From Aphrophora alni (lineage: Eukaryota > Arthropoda > Insecta > Hemiptera > Aphrophoridae), in the NCBI GenBank assembly GCA_963513935.1, contig OY740767.1, forward strand, positions 83,874,060-83,938,059: DNA of 64,000 nt, read 5' to 3'. The position numbers and the translations under genes are program-made. The notes below the pieces were generated by a model. That model saw nothing but the letters and a program-made list of their open reading frames with translations. It searched no databases and was not told the origin of the DNA. Below are positions 49,695 to 63,000 of the stretch, one piece after another (within the stretch, counting starts at the first letter, position 1; every line of letters begins with the position of its first letter).

Positions 49695-51119
49695 TAACAT
49701 TTGAATATTTTTAATAATTTGTAACTTTCCAAATTCTATTTTGAATCTGGCTACTTTCTATTTCATTATAACATTCTATGTCAATATTAAAATAATTAAT
49801 TGTTTATCCATATTTTTTACACAATTTCCAACTTTGATATTTAATCATTTAAACGTTTGTAGATTTGATCTTTTTAAAATGTCCAATCTAAGGATTGAGC
49901 ATTTATTTTACGCAATGCTTATTTTCTGAGTTTACTCTCTACTTATCACCGTTTCCAAATCTCTTTACTAAAGCGTACGGTATCAGGAGAAATCTCTTTC
50001 TTTTTTAATCTTATAATCGATTATCTTTTATACGAAACTCTAAGTAAATCACGATGTTTTTATAATAAGCAATTTCCAAAAAAGTAATTTTACTCCTTAA
50101 ATTGGTAAAGATTTCATCAATCGAGATTTTATCAGACTAACCGGTATTACTGGTATCTAAAGAATGCTGTTATGCTATTTCACTCAAATAGCTGCAATAG
50201 AGTCTTCTATTGTTGTAACATATCCTAATTATATTAGACAGTATAACATACAACATTCACATTCTAGTCAATCTTTCCTTTTATATAAATCTAACTTGTG
50301 CCCGTAATATACAGGTAAGTAGAAAAAATATGAAATTTTTAAAATAATAATCAGTTTCTTATGTATCTACTAATAGAAAATTATGAATTTATTAAAATCT
50401 ATACTTTAGTAACTACTAGAACTTTGGTGATGTGTGAGGGCTTACAATGTTTAGTTTATTACAGTAATTAATTTAGGAATTTATATTTTTATTAAAGGCG
50501 ATACTGTACTATTATACACAGGCGGCAAACTTAGCTTTATTGAGGCATCTGTCAAATATTTTCGAGTCCCGCCTCCAATCGTTAATCTGTTGAAGGAATC
50601 ACGGTAAGGTTATACTATTTTTGTTCTCCCTGAGTGGAGATCTAAAGAAGAGAAAAGAAAATTGGTAAGCGGTATAATAATTCTTTTAGTCACCAATCCT
50701 AAAAAAATAATTAAAACCGTCTATGTACGTTAGTTAGCGACAACCCATTTTGAGACAATCATGTAATAGATTCATAATGAAAATAACATAAGTTACTTTT
50801 CTGATACAAAGAAATTACCTTTAATGGCCTATAATCGGATAATTTTGACGCAAAAAATATATCTTGGCACAAATACGATCACAATAAATTAATCTATAAT
50901 GAATACTTTTATTACTTATGGTCTAAAATAAAATAAAATACATGTATTGACCATGATTTTCACTGATAAGTTAATTTAACAAAAAATTAATAAAATTCAA
51001 AAAGTAAATAAATAAATAAATCAAAACATTTTAAATAACCTCTTTAGACATTGATAATATAATTAAATTCTCAATCATAAATGCAGATATCATCAACATA
51101 TATTTCAAATATTAATTGA
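48440..51119. other. AT-rich non-coding stretch
   Basis: No gene. It contains an A-run at ~48928, the (AT)n tract at 49643-49690 and an isolated donor-like CAGGTAAGT at 50312-50320. The frame at 48854-49051 crosses the A-run and is not convincing. Confidence 0.5.
49643..49690. repeat. (AT)n microsatellite, about 24 units
   Basis: Uninterrupted AT dinucleotide run read directly from the sequence. Confidence 0.95.
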
Positions 51120-51750
51120 TTTCAAAGGAGAGATACAAAATATTTAGGCTTCCTCAAAACACTAGAAGGAGCTAACTGCCAGGCAAATAAAAAAACACCC
51201 CTCCTGGACATTTTCTTCATACACCGGCAGTACGGAGTTACTTGAAATCTAAAACTACCGAGAAAATCCAGACTGCTGCCCATAGAGAATGAAAAATGAC
51301 ATGAGATTGAAAAATTCACGTCTTCTCTGCACCTTGTGTCCTTCCTTCATGTTCCATGTTTACCGATATTTGTAATAATACCTATCGCTAGGATATTAAA
51401 GTTGGCTTGGTTTCTCGATTGTCTTAGGAGTTCTCTAAGGATGACGTGCATAGGGTTTGGTGCATCAGTTGACGTACACCATTAGATATTCACAGGCTTT
51501 AGGGAATTGCACTTGGCCTCGACATTAAACAGAAATTTTCCTGTGTTGGAGATTTGTATTGGGTAAAGTTAAAATTAATTATCAGTCACTGTTGATCCTC
51601 CTCAATTAGATCCATTTAAATATGAACACACGCCAAACGTTTGGAGATTACTATTGTCATCTGACCTACAAGTATAGAAACTGTGCACATTAACATTGAA
51701 GTCACCTAACATTATGAAGTACAGTAAATGCTGTTGTATTTTATGCTAGA
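51120..51750 (-). pseudogene. Possible non-LTR endonuclease-like relic
   Basis: On the minus strand 51715-51690 encodes IMLGDFNVNVHS, resembling the GDFN block of the apurinic-like endonuclease domain at the N-terminus of non-LTR retrotransposon polyproteins. The sequence downstream toward 51120 has moderate GC and frames open in pieces (for example 51122-51319) with many stops. I could not place the following SDH block, so the assignment rests on one short motif and is weak. Confidence 0.25.
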
Positions 51751-53635
51751 AGAGCATTTATTTGAGGGAAAATCAAACACATCTGTTGACCTCTGCCCTG
51801 AAGAATCTTGGAAACGGCAACTTAAGATGAGAAAGCTATGCTGTGTTCTGCTGTTCTGTAAACTTTGCTGAATGGAAACAGTGTGTTTTTTTCCATCACA
51901 TAACATATTCGAAACAAAAGATAATAATACATATAATAACATATTATCACCCCATTACACAATACTGATTCTTATGTGTATAATGAGGGCATGATGGGAA
52001 TTTTTAATGGTGGAGTGGTAAGGTTGTAGAATATTCCTTATTACTATTCAGTGCCATTTAAGATAGACGGAAGAAGATACAGTGTATCAAAAACCCTGAC
52101 TAAGCAAGGCGTAAAACCTGTGATCGCTGTAAAATATTTTGATAGCTAAACTCTGAGATATAGCTCGAACTTAGTAGGTTTGGATTTATAATTTATTGGA
52201 CTATTTTATGAACAATAACTACAGGTTGGTAAATTTTGGCAATGGCAGCCGATTGTTACATTTCAAATATATTTTGTTTAATGTTAACAAAATAGTTTAC
52301 CTTATACAGCTTTAAAAGCTGTAATGATTTCCTGATGTACTTTCTAGACTAGAATATAAGTTAACTATCACTAAAAAACTAAACATAAAATTAGAAAAAA
52401 ATATAGGAATTTTTGAGAAATTTAAAAAATCAAATAGTTTTCATATTACTTGAATACTATATGAAAAATGGTCGCAAAATATCAAATTGTTGGCCATTTA
52501 AAACAATATTTCGGAATTTCCTCTTTCTCTGCATTATAATATTACCTCATTGGAAGCAGTTTGACTAAGGTTGAAAACTGTAAACCAGTGGGTACAAATA
52601 AATACGAAAAGAAACTACCATCTTATCATGTTCACATATTATATCTATATTACATATTTAAAATTTAACCTAGTCTTAGAGATATGCTCGTGAAATATTT
52701 TTGTAGTTTCAAATAATACAGCCAAAACTCAACTTCTAATCAAAAAATGTGAAGGAATAAAATTACTATAAAAGTTAGTACTACGTACTCAAATTAGTGG
52801 AATTTTCTAACTACATTTCTGATTTTTTTGTAGTTGAAAAACACAACCTTTGGTATGAAGCGTAAATTTTACATTTTATAGTTGAAATTGTAGCTGGTTC
52901 AGGCGAATGTAACGTAAAAGTATCACTATAAATGTTGACTTATTTTCCATTTTGAAAAAGTGGCTATAATGATTTCAACAAATTATGCCAACATTATTTG
53001 TAAGAAGAAAGGTTCTTGGTAGAAACTACTAATTAATAATGAAAAAAAACTAAGAAATTAAAAAAACCGACTTTTTCATAAGATAGACTAAGTTTCTTTA
53101 CACTTTAGATCATTAAACTTAGCAACTTACGTAAACAGATATTAATTTACACACAAGTTGAGACGAACAATATAAGGTTTGGAATGTATGGAAGGCCTAC
53201 ATGTTGTAGAAAGCTTTACCAGTCAAGTTGCTATAGGTAGCCCGTTCAACAGGTTCGTAAATACGACTGAATCTGTCAAACTACCTATGTAATACAGTTA
53301 ACTACATAAGATTTGAATTATAATATTATGTTTATTTATTCAGTTTTAATAGGTTTAAAATGTTGTACGGATAAATCTAAGCAATTGGAAATGTATTTAC
53401 AAGTTTCGTTTTACTCAAATTGTACCTTTATAGAGTTCGTATTTAAAAATTAATAGGCACGATTACTCACAAAACCTTCACTCCATTTATACATCATTTA
53501 AAAGACATTAGTTAGTTATTTCGAATTTACTTAGGGCCTATAGCCCCAAAATACTATGTTTAAAGTATAACATAAGCCTAAATAGCAGAAAAACGAGTTG
53601 AAATTTTTGAAGGGAAAACTTCCTTTGTAGTCTTT
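51751..53635. other. AT-rich non-coding stretch
   Basis: No gene or mobile element recognised. Confidence 0.55.
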
Positions 53636-53842
53636 TTGTTGAGGAGTGAAAGTAAGTTAAACGTCACGATCGGGTCGGTTACGCTGAATCGGGTTTACTC
53701 GGCTCCACTCGACATCAAGCGCGCTCGGGTGGTGACGCACGGAATTGTCTATACTCAGCTCCAGTCGTCATCAGCCACGTTTACTGTCGGACAAGAAGTG
53801 CATCGTTTCAATGTTAATTTATATGATCGGTGTAATATTTAA
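53636..53842 (+). other. GC-rich island with a 68-codon frame, unknown
   Basis: About 53655-53810 is far GC-richer than its flanks, with several CGGGT and CGCGCTCGGG words. It holds an imperfect internal duplication (TTTACTCGGCTCCACTCGACATC versus TATACTCAGCTCCAGTCGTCATC, ~60 bases apart). The plus frame (TIGSVTLNRVYSAPLDIKRA...) is open for 68 codons without an ATG of good context and is unrecognised. Another plus frame is also partly open. It may be a piece of a transposon, an exon relic or a contaminating repeat. Confidence 0.35.
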
Positions 53843-55369
53843 AGTGTTCACAATTTGTGCTGCATTTTACTAATATTGTAAAATTTATTTTTAGATATTT
53901 AAATAAATTTTAATCTTAAGTATTTATAACATATTTTAGCTTCCATATACCTATTTTTTCATTTTAAAAATATAATTAATTCACAACAATATGTTAGTAT
54001 ATCTTGTAACTAATATCACTTTATTAGTACAGTCATAAGAATAAATAATTTTATATGACAGTATTAATATCACCTTGTTTTTGATTCACCGAACTAATCC
54101 GTACTTCTATCGTGTGGTCGTAAGCACGAACCCAGATTTTTTTGTAGTAAACGAATTACTATGTTCAAAAATGTATAAGTATGCGGCAAATAAGGTGGCA
54201 GCTGCAAAAATAACTTACTATTAAACTGCTTCCTCATGGAAACACTGACGTCCGTGGTTATGAAATGTTCACCGATCTTATTCATTGAAGTGTTATGACA
54301 CCATATTTGACTCACTATAGATATGTACAAATATTTGTATGTTTATATTTTTTAACGTTCTAAAAGTTACAATTTTACGTCCGATTTTGTATAAGTTTAG
54401 TATTGACGCTCAATATTACGAAAAAAATAATTTAGTAAATTTCTAAATGGAGACTGATTTTCAATTGAAAAAAATATGTATTCGAAAGTAACGTTTTGTC
54501 TGTAGGTCAGACACTTCTTGCAATAGCTAATTAATTGTAGAATTTTAAATTCTACATTCAATAATGTCTAAACTTGTTTTCTTCAATGAAAAATAAGAGA
54601 GACAAATAAAATTAATGACAAAATGAAACCTCAAAAATAGAAAATAATCCTCAATCTGTTGTAATGTAACGATATAAGCTTAAAGACAAATTCGTCTCAT
54701 ATTAGAAATATCAGCGTATTAGTTACATGATGAGTATTTTGAAAGCATAAATCTGTTTATTAACGGTTTCAAATGAATTTAGCAACTAAATCACAACCTG
54801 ATTTGTTAACATATTAGTTTTGTGGTTAAAACAAATTCCTTACACTATTGCGCAAACTGACTGCAAATGATTCTTACGTAAACCTAGTTGGTGTTCAACA
54901 AAAATATTGTTAATGTTATGGGTTTACTTCTTGTTTTATAAAAGTATTTTTCATCATAGAACTAACTCAATATAATATTTTTATATATTGATAATTAATT
55001 GTTACTATATAAGAGGTAACACTGAAATAATGAACTGCTTTACTATATTGAAAATATGCGGTGAGTTACTTAAAGCTGAGGTGAAATTTTGACAATGATG
55101 TATATCTCATTAATAATACGTTTATTAAGTTTCCGAGGGGAGGGGGAAATCAAAAGAAAATCGAAACCAAGTTCTAGTAAAATATGTTCGTACTTTTAAT
55201 CAAAACAGGCTTATTAAATTTTGATTTAGATTTATAGTTTTTTTTAATATTATAAACTTACTTTGTATGTATAGAATGTATTTTTGAAATTTGTTAATTT
55301 TTATTGTATGTTGTTTACTTATAAAGTCAATGCATGACGCAATTAAGAATTTACGAAATTATTTAGTTA
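53843..55369. other. AT-rich non-coding stretch
   Basis: No gene recognised; the 78-codon minus frame at 54094-54330 has no known motif. Confidence 0.55.
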
Positions 55370-56610
55370 ATGTTTTTGGGGGTCCGAGGCTATACAGCCT
55401 CTTGTCACTACGACCCAAATAGATCTTTTGTGACTATCCAATTAATAATGCTTTAGTTCCAGCCAAGATTTAAGCTTACTTAGAATCTTAAAATGGTTCT
55501 GAGTGACATAATAACACCTCTGCGGTGGTGGGGAAAGGAGTGCTGAGATAAAGTAGCATTTTGTAGGTTAGAGATTTACACTCACATAACCAGTGTTCGG
55601 ATGTCTCTTTATGTGTCATGCAGAAGCGGTATGAATCCACTTCTGCCTTTCCCATATTATGTTTTAGATGGTCATTCACCAAACAGTATCCGGATAGTAG
55701 GCCAATAATCAGCCTAAGCTCCCTTCTACTGAGATCCAGTAATGTTTTTGTCTTTGTCTTAGAGTAGGCTATAAACTAAAAACATTTAGGAACCCCAAAT
55801 AATGGTTCAGGCCCAACAAAATCAGCCTCTATACCTACCTTGGCAAGGAGATCCACTTCTTCATTTCTTGGTATATCCATTCATGTCCTGGCACCCAAAT
55901 TAAGGAGGCTTTGTTGTTTGTTGCCAGTTGATTAATTACTTCTAGACATTCCCAGACCAATATCGACTAAAAAGTGTATGGACTTAGAGCCTTAAGAGCT
56001 GCCTAACTGTCTGACATGATATAGATCTCTACGCCTTTGAGACCTTTTATCATATTCTCTCTATTGAGTATCTAAGCTTGCTATAGATGGAATTTTACCT
56101 AGGGATTTACTAAGACTATAAGACTAAAATTTGGGCCTTTAATCCCCACTCACACCCTACTTTTCATTCTGGATCCATCAGTGTACCATTGAAGGGATCA
56201 TTCCTTTAGTTTGGTTCCACTTTCCTTCCAAACATATCGTTCTGGGAAAAAGGTCTTGATATTCTTTTCAAAATTGGTCTTCTTAGTTATTAAGTCCGAT
56301 ACTGTTTTGATTAACTGAGTGGTATCCTGTTTTTGCAGATTTCCCAGTTTACCAGCTAATATTTTTTACATTGTGATGTTAGTCCCCATTGCCTGAGAGC
56401 AGCACTCTATGCACACCTTTTCATCTGTAAGTTCAAAAGCTGCAAATCCAGATCCGTTTCTATGGCAGCGGTTGGACAAGTACTCATAGCACCTGTAATT
56501 TCTAGGCAACCCTGCCTTTGAAGTTTTTTTGTCATAGATTTTGTTCCGTTTTTTGGCCACCATATTTCCAGAGCATAGGTGACCAAGGGTCTAATTATAC
56601 CCATATATGA
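55370..56610 (-). pseudogene. 5'-truncated non-LTR retrotransposon: RT C-terminus and RNase H
   Basis: Read on the minus strand from 56604: RPLVTYALEIWWPK and LEITGAMSTCPTAAIE are the thumb/C-terminal part of a non-LTR reverse transcriptase. Next comes an RNase H domain: YTDGSRMKS (first catalytic Asp, ~56185-56165), then IMSDS with a stop followed by AALRAL, ASLIWVPGH, and after a frameshift IPRNEEVDLLAKVGIEADF. This is followed by VGPEPLFGV and, at 55630-55590, CMTHKETSEHWLCEC, the terminal Cys/His motif. A C-terminal RNase H is found in I, R1-related and LOA-type clades. The copy is dead, with stops in the RNase H and at least one frameshift. The 5' end stops at a GC/GT microsatellite. About 100 bases after the last stop (55487-55370) may be its 3' UTR. 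Confidence 0.85.
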
Positions 56611-56619
56611 CCAGTATGC

Positions 56620-56622
56620 CGC

Positions 56623-56675
<53 letters not shown>
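56620..56675. repeat. Compound (GC)n(GT)n microsatellite
   Basis: About eight GC units followed by about 19 GT units. It is the only GC dinucleotide run in the window and can form Z-DNA. It abuts the truncated end of the non-LTR relic. Confidence 0.97.
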
Positions 56676-56678
<3 letters not shown>

Positions 56679-57171
56679 TTTAGGAAGTCTTTGGCACAGT
56701 TTTGTTAACTGCGTAATGGGTTCTCGATTAATATAATATAATGGGTTGTGTGGAATGCAATAAAAACAAACGTTTTACGTCTTATTTAATATACCGTGTT
56801 AATTTAAGAGGAATATAATTTGAATTTTTAACTTTAATACATCTCTAACAGATGGCAAATTCTGGAGTTATATATAAAGTACTAAATATTTAATTAATAG
56901 GATAAACAAAACATAAAATTGGTAACCTTTATCAGGAAACTTATCTTAAAACTAAATGTTACACAAGTTTACTGTGGTTAATGTTTTGCTTTCGAAGAAT
57001 CTGACATGTAAATCGTTTTGGAATGAGTTTATAGCACAATAAAACAACGGTTAAACTTAAAAAGTTCCTTTCACTCTTCTACTTAAAAAAAAAAACAGGT
57101 TTCGATTCATCAGCAGGCCAGGAAAAAACAGTACTTGGTTGGGAGTAATGGGTTTAATTGCAATGAAACTT

Positions 57172-57256
<85 letters not shown>

Positions 57257-58109
57257 GATCATGATTTAAAAATGTATTTATAATTATTACTGGTAATCTA
57301 AGAAAAATTGTATAGGAACAACTAAATCTTTGGTCATAATACTAAAGAAGTTAGTGGACGCCATCGTGGTACTTACCTAGCCCCGACATGCAAAGTAATA
57401 CAAACAGATCCCCTAAATATAATTTCTAATAGTTGGTTTCTAAGACCTTGTGAGAAATGTTAAATTTTATTAATAAAGATAATTAATTGTATTGTTAGTT
57501 GTATTAGGGTTTCGTAGGTAAGTAAAGGAAAGTAGATACTGTAATTATAATGTTATTTGTTATTCAATTTTAATGAATCTCAGTATTACCATGTATGTGC
57601 TTAGGTGAGCTTCCATAACCTCATATAAATCATTACCTCCACTAGCATCGACCGGGTATAAATATGTTCTGATAATAAAATCTGAGTTACTTCGTATCCA
57701 ATATCTCATGCTTGTCAGTTTCTTAATTACCATGAACATATTTGAAGTGTGAACAAAAAGTTTGTTTTAATAACAATTTGTAATTTTCTTTGGTTAAATT
57801 TATAATTTTGTTTATGTGAATCGATTTAGATATTACCCAACTTTCTGCGACTAATTTCTTTTGATAAATTCTGAAAACAAAACTTTTTGGGCTTACATGG
57901 GTTTTAAGTACAGTAATTGATTTCTGACCCCTTCTCCACTAAATACTGTATATAAACAATACGTCGTTGAGGAGAATGTTTAAAAACAATGGTTATTTTC
58001 CCTACAAGATACAAACTGGGCACCCTTTGAACTGTTTAAAGAAAACAGTCAGAGTTCAGTACTGCGCTTCAATGTTAGCAATGTGCTGTGGAGAACCTGA
58101 GTTCCTGAG
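56676..58109. other. AT-rich non-coding stretch
   Basis: No gene. Contains a 76-base (AT)n tract. Confidence 0.55.
57175..57250. repeat. (AT)n microsatellite, about 38 units
   Basis: The longest AT dinucleotide run in the window. Confidence 0.98.
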
Positions 58110-58727
58110 TGATGTATGATTTTCAGATGAATGTCATCTGCACCTTAATGGTTTCATAAACAAGCAGACAACACCTTTTCTTGGGTTTTAACGTCCTGAC
58201 AGTGTTTTAGAGATGCCACAACATAGTAACGTGTAACTATTTGGTGCGCGGTCAGGGAGAGGCATAATTAACCATACTTTGTTGAAGACAATAATGAAAA
58301 TCATCTTACTGTAAATCAGGACCGATATAGGGTCATTTTTGATCGTTTTATAGGAGACCTCAGGAGATTTTGTCGAGTTCAAAACCTGTCTTTTCGTTCA
58401 CAATGGTTCCTGCAAGATGACGAAATCAACCACACTGCCTTAACCAACATTGCTTTCCTTCAAGAAATTTTTGGCAACCGCCTCATCTCCCTTAGAACAA
58501 ACTTTCCTTACCCAGCCCACTCCGGCGATCTTACACCACCTGACGCCTAGGTCTGGGGAATGTTGAAGCAGAAGATTTTCCCTGAAGACCCACCAGCTAC
58601 CATCGTCCAACTCCAGGAAAAAATAACCATGTGTATAAGGAGCACGAAACAACTCCTGTTCACCAAAATGATGCGTAACTTTCAAAAACTGTACGAGTGT
58701 TGCCTAAAACTGAACGGAGGTTATTAA
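58110..58727 (+). pseudogene. Tc1/mariner-superfamily transposase relic (DD41D spacing)
   Basis: C-terminal two thirds of a DDE/D transposase. FSDECHLHLNGFINKQ (58121 on) gives the first acidic residue. A frameshift follows; one frame then runs from ~58230 to the stop at 58725-58727 with two internal stops (TAA 58269, TAG 58548). That frame holds WFLQDDEINHTAL (second Asp, codon 58416), FGNRLISL, SGDLTPPDA (third Asp, codon 58542), VWGMLKQK and the C-terminal LKLNGGY. The second and third Asp are separated by 41 residues, clearly different from the 34 of the mariner at 20 kb, so this is a different family. The N-terminal DNA-binding part is not recognised and may be lost or lie in degraded DNA before 58110. 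No terminal repeats were found. Confidence 0.8.
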
Positions 58728-59565
58728 GAACATGTTATTACCTGAGTCTAACCGATTTGCTTCCTTTTACTTGTATATGTTGGTAAAACTATGTAAATAA
58801 AATCTTACAATTTCAGTACTGTTTATTTTGGCGCATACTGTACTTAAAATAATCTGAAAATTTTGAACATATTCATTTATAGACCAATTAAAAAGAAGTT
58901 GAAAATAAGTACATATTCTAAAAATTTAAGCTCCAGTTTGAAATTGGAAATTGTCCCGTGAATTAGTAAATTTAAAAATTAACTTATAATTTAGATATCA
59001 CAAAATGCATTTGATGAAATTATGATATACAGTATAGAAATGTGGAAGAAGTTAACAACAAATATTTTAAACTTTTTATGAAATAAAATTATATAATTGT
59101 ATTGAGAGTTTAAAAAAATTTCATGTGTGTTTTAATTTTTTTATAAACCTCCCGAGCCAAAAAGAATACTTACAAACCACTGGGGAGTGTCAAATACAAG
59201 AATCTGAAAATATTCACCGAAATATCCGTTAATGAGTTGAATAATCGTATTATTGGAAGGTTCGTGGCGATTTACAGATGAAGGATGTTTTGATTTATAT
59301 CCTTTATTATTTAGTAGTCAACCGCAACAGGCATCTCAAATGCTTAACCATAAGTAGGCTATAGGCCTACTAAATTAATATTAACAAACTATTAACATAA
59401 CAGGTTAGGAATCAAGAACGACTGAAGGGGCTAAATTTAGAGTAGAATTTATTTCTGAATATTTAGATGCGAAATCAGTTATGCAAAAAGATAGTCATTT
59501 TATGTCAATAATTTCTAAAATTGTAGAAGACAAAAACTCAACAAAAAAATGTATAATTATTTGAA

Positions 59566-59868
59566 GTAAGAATGAAACCTGGTAAAATACGTTTTGAATT
59601 CTGGATTTATCTTTTCTAGGTTTTAATGAGCCTTTAATTAATCTCTAATTTCTTCTTCAGCGTTCAAGTTTTAAACAACTCAGGTAGATTTATGAATTTT
59701 TGTTTAGTTTGTTCTGAATTTTTTTATTGTAAGAATGAAATCCAGAAAATACGTGCCGAATTCTCGATTTATTTTCTCTGGGTTCCCATGTTATTAACCT
59801 ATACTCTACTCCTTCAGTGTTCAAGTTTTAAACTATGCAGGTAGATTTATGATTTTTTGTTTTTGTAC
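59566..59868. repeat. Diverged tandem duplication, ~163-bp period
   Basis: GTAAGAATGAAA...GAATTCT...GTTCAAGTTTTAAAC...CAGGTAGATTTATGA is present from 59566 and again from 59729. Identity is high at the ends and lower in the centre, so the duplication is not recent. Function unknown. Confidence 0.85.
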
Positions 59869-59988
59869 GCAAATAAAAAATTGCACAATAATTTTACGCT
59901 GTAATCTTATATACCTGGTTATCTCCTGGAAAAAAAACAAAACAATTACACTAAAAGCAATTAAAATTACCATTTTTGCTTTGTGTGA

Positions 59989-59992
<4 letters not shown>

Positions 59993-60022
<30 letters not shown>
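59993..60022. repeat. (AT)n microsatellite, about 15 units
   Basis: Uninterrupted AT dinucleotide run; both strands read Tyr-Ile repeats across it, which explains the paired spurious open frames. Confidence 0.95.
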
Positions 60023-60026
<4 letters not shown>

Positions 60027-63000
60027 TTGTCATTTTTGTTAAAAAATATGCATTTACATAATTATTCAAAAGCTAAAACGAATATTTGGTATCAATTTCT
60101 TAGAGCTTTCTAATGTTCTAATAGTCTGCAGAAGGAAGATAAAGTAAAAACGACAAGAATATCGGTCCCACCATTTGGATTATATAGATGAAGGTCTAAA
60201 AATGTTTTGTTTTTATTTTATTTTTAATTTGTTGTTATTATTTTTTTTTTTTTTAATGTAGATCTGAAACCACAATTTATCAAGTTTTTACCAGAAATTT
60301 TAAATGTCCTTTACAAACTTTGGAAAGTAGGATCAAATTCAACATATAAATATTTGCTTCTGCAGTAGATTGTAAGGACCTGTTAAGGCAAGGGCAGATT
60401 GAACAAACATAGTTATGAACTAAATCATTTTATAAGTGCTATGAAACACTTTATTGTATGGTTTTTAACACTTGAATTACTTCTTGTTTAGGCCGTGAAT
60501 AGAGTAATTATATAGCCAGATCTATCATTATTAATAGGCTTCTATCTGTCTGTAGCCTTTATAGATCACTACAATAAAGTTGATTTGTTTCAAAAGGTTT
60601 GTACATTAATATATTTTCCTATATTAACAAATGTTTGGCAATTACACTAGTGGTCAAAACTGGTTCCTCTGGTTGCGCTTGCATTGCGACTCCTTGATTT
60701 ATTTTTTCTTTCGTTTGCAATAGCAATCATTAGAATCGAAATATGTAATTAATAACAATTTGACAAGTGTATAGGTACACCCAAACTGCTTTCTCAAAGC
60801 TACTTTTTAAGAAAGGGCCATTTACAATCCGCCACTGGCTTCTAATCAATTAACATGTCAAAACTCTGGCATTTGTTCTTAATGTCTTTAGAAATTAGTA
60901 GCAATTCCATTTTAAATCAAATATGTTGACATGGTTTACTTTTACTTTTAAACGATTGTATAAATTTTGGACTACTCCATGTCTCACAAAATCATTTAAT
61001 ATAAAAAAATACATGTGACCAGCAAGTGACACTCCAATTACTTACGTAAAACAAATTAGATGTCAAATTAGAACTTTAGTCCGGAAAACTTTGGTATTAC
61101 AAATTTAATATTAATTGGTAAATCAAATTATAATTTAAATTGGTCTTGGGTTTATTTAAATAATTATGGTATAAAATGGCGAGTTGCAACAGCAATTTAT
61201 TTATGATTATTTATTTAAAGTTACAAGTCGTAAAAATAAGTCAAGAAGTTTTAACCATTTTAAGTTTATTTGGGTTTTGGGGTATATAAGGGCCTGGTAC
61301 GTAAGTACCGACACAAACTCACCGTTTGTAACTAAATGGATAATTGATTTCAAATCAAATCTGACCATAATTTAAAATGTTCATACATTAGCGGTCAATC
61401 ATTATTTCCCCCCATTAAAGCTATTTTGACAAAAATGTAATCACCGACTCTCAAAAACTACAAAATTTTGAGTATTCTGTCTATACGTTCATGAAATCAA
61501 GGAAGAAGGAAAAATAGTTTTCATTAAAAAGTCAGGATTTATAAGGATTCTTACTCCACCATAACTTCTATGAAACCATGAAACGACTATATAGGTTAGT
61601 CTTTATTATAAATTAACCCTTTACAAGTATACAGTATAAGCTATGAGTGTTTCAACGATATAAATATATAAACATAATTAATAATGATTGTGTACTTCTA
61701 ATTTGTGTCTATTTATTTATTTAAATAATATAGCTGAAACCTGTTTTTATACAACATCCATAACGAAAAATTTCTGTCAATTTTTTAATTTAATTTATGA
61801 TCAAATCTTTTTACCCATTTATGTTTGACAAGTGGTTGTATTAATTTGTTGATACTTCATAAATCTCCTGGCCAAAAGACACATTTAATGAAATTAAATA
61901 ATGTTAAGAAAACAGGTGTTTGGACTATTATAAGGAAAAAACTTAGTAATAGTCCAACATTTTTTTTATTGCACAACAATCAAAAGTTAATGAGATTGGA
62001 TTTGGTACACATTTGTCCAAAGGTAGTTTAAATTTTATTAATGTTAGTCTTAAGGGCTGGTGATCTATTTACTTCTAAAAATCTGTTAATAATTTATTAT
62101 TATTGGTCAATGATATAGCATAATTATTACATTTGATTAATTTGTATCATTTATTATTAATAAGTCAGAATGGTGGAAATAGTTTTAAACATCAGTCTAG
62201 CAGTTAACACTAATTATTATCGGACTCTTCTGACTCCCTTATTCAAATATTAAGCGGGTCAGCGGACCCCTATAATCCCCGATTTCGCTAATTCTGCTTG
62301 AAATAAACTTTTTCACCCTCACAATGTTTTCTCTCCTGTCCTTACGCTATTCGGCCTAAAGTGTAAGTATTCCATGTGACCCCCACCCACAAATTATATC
62401 TTAATAGTTTTTGTCACTCTGTCTACTTGTTCCTGTGATAATGCTGAAGGAAACTGATAAAGTGAGACAAACTGATAAACACCAAACAAACTTTATTATG
62501 TAATGGTCTAAAAATATTTGTGGAAATTCAAAAATTCGAGAACCATTAAAAAATTCGATTTTCAAACTTTATTATCATCACGTTACTTTGTTTGTTCTGC
62601 AGTTAAAAAGTAAACATTTTTATAATTAGAACGGTTTATTTTTCACGTTATTTGTTCTAAATAGCTCATTCATACAATAATTGAAAACAACTTGCGAATG
62701 TTTAATTAGAACAAACTTTGTTGGTTAATCAAGCATGCCACAACACAGAACTGCACAAACAACTGCTGATAATCACGCTAGCTGCACAGGTGTTTTGTAG
62801 CTTGACTACACATTAAACATCTTTTAATCAGTGATTTATTATTAGCCTACTGTGATGGTATGAAATGCACATATTTAGATACACTTGCATTATGCCCCAC
62901 CATTAATCTAATTAAGATAAGACAAATTAGCTCAATGTAAAAGTTCATAAATTTTAAAATTATAAAAAGTGAGTAATTTATATTATAGTGTATATATACG

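Noticed and set aside
58188..58685. Minus-strand frames at 58188-58382 and 58440-58685
   Set aside because: Antisense shadows of the plus-strand transposase relic, whose conserved blocks are clear.
59833..60069. Frames on both strands with Tyr-Ile repeats
   Set aside because: Produced by the (AT)n microsatellite.
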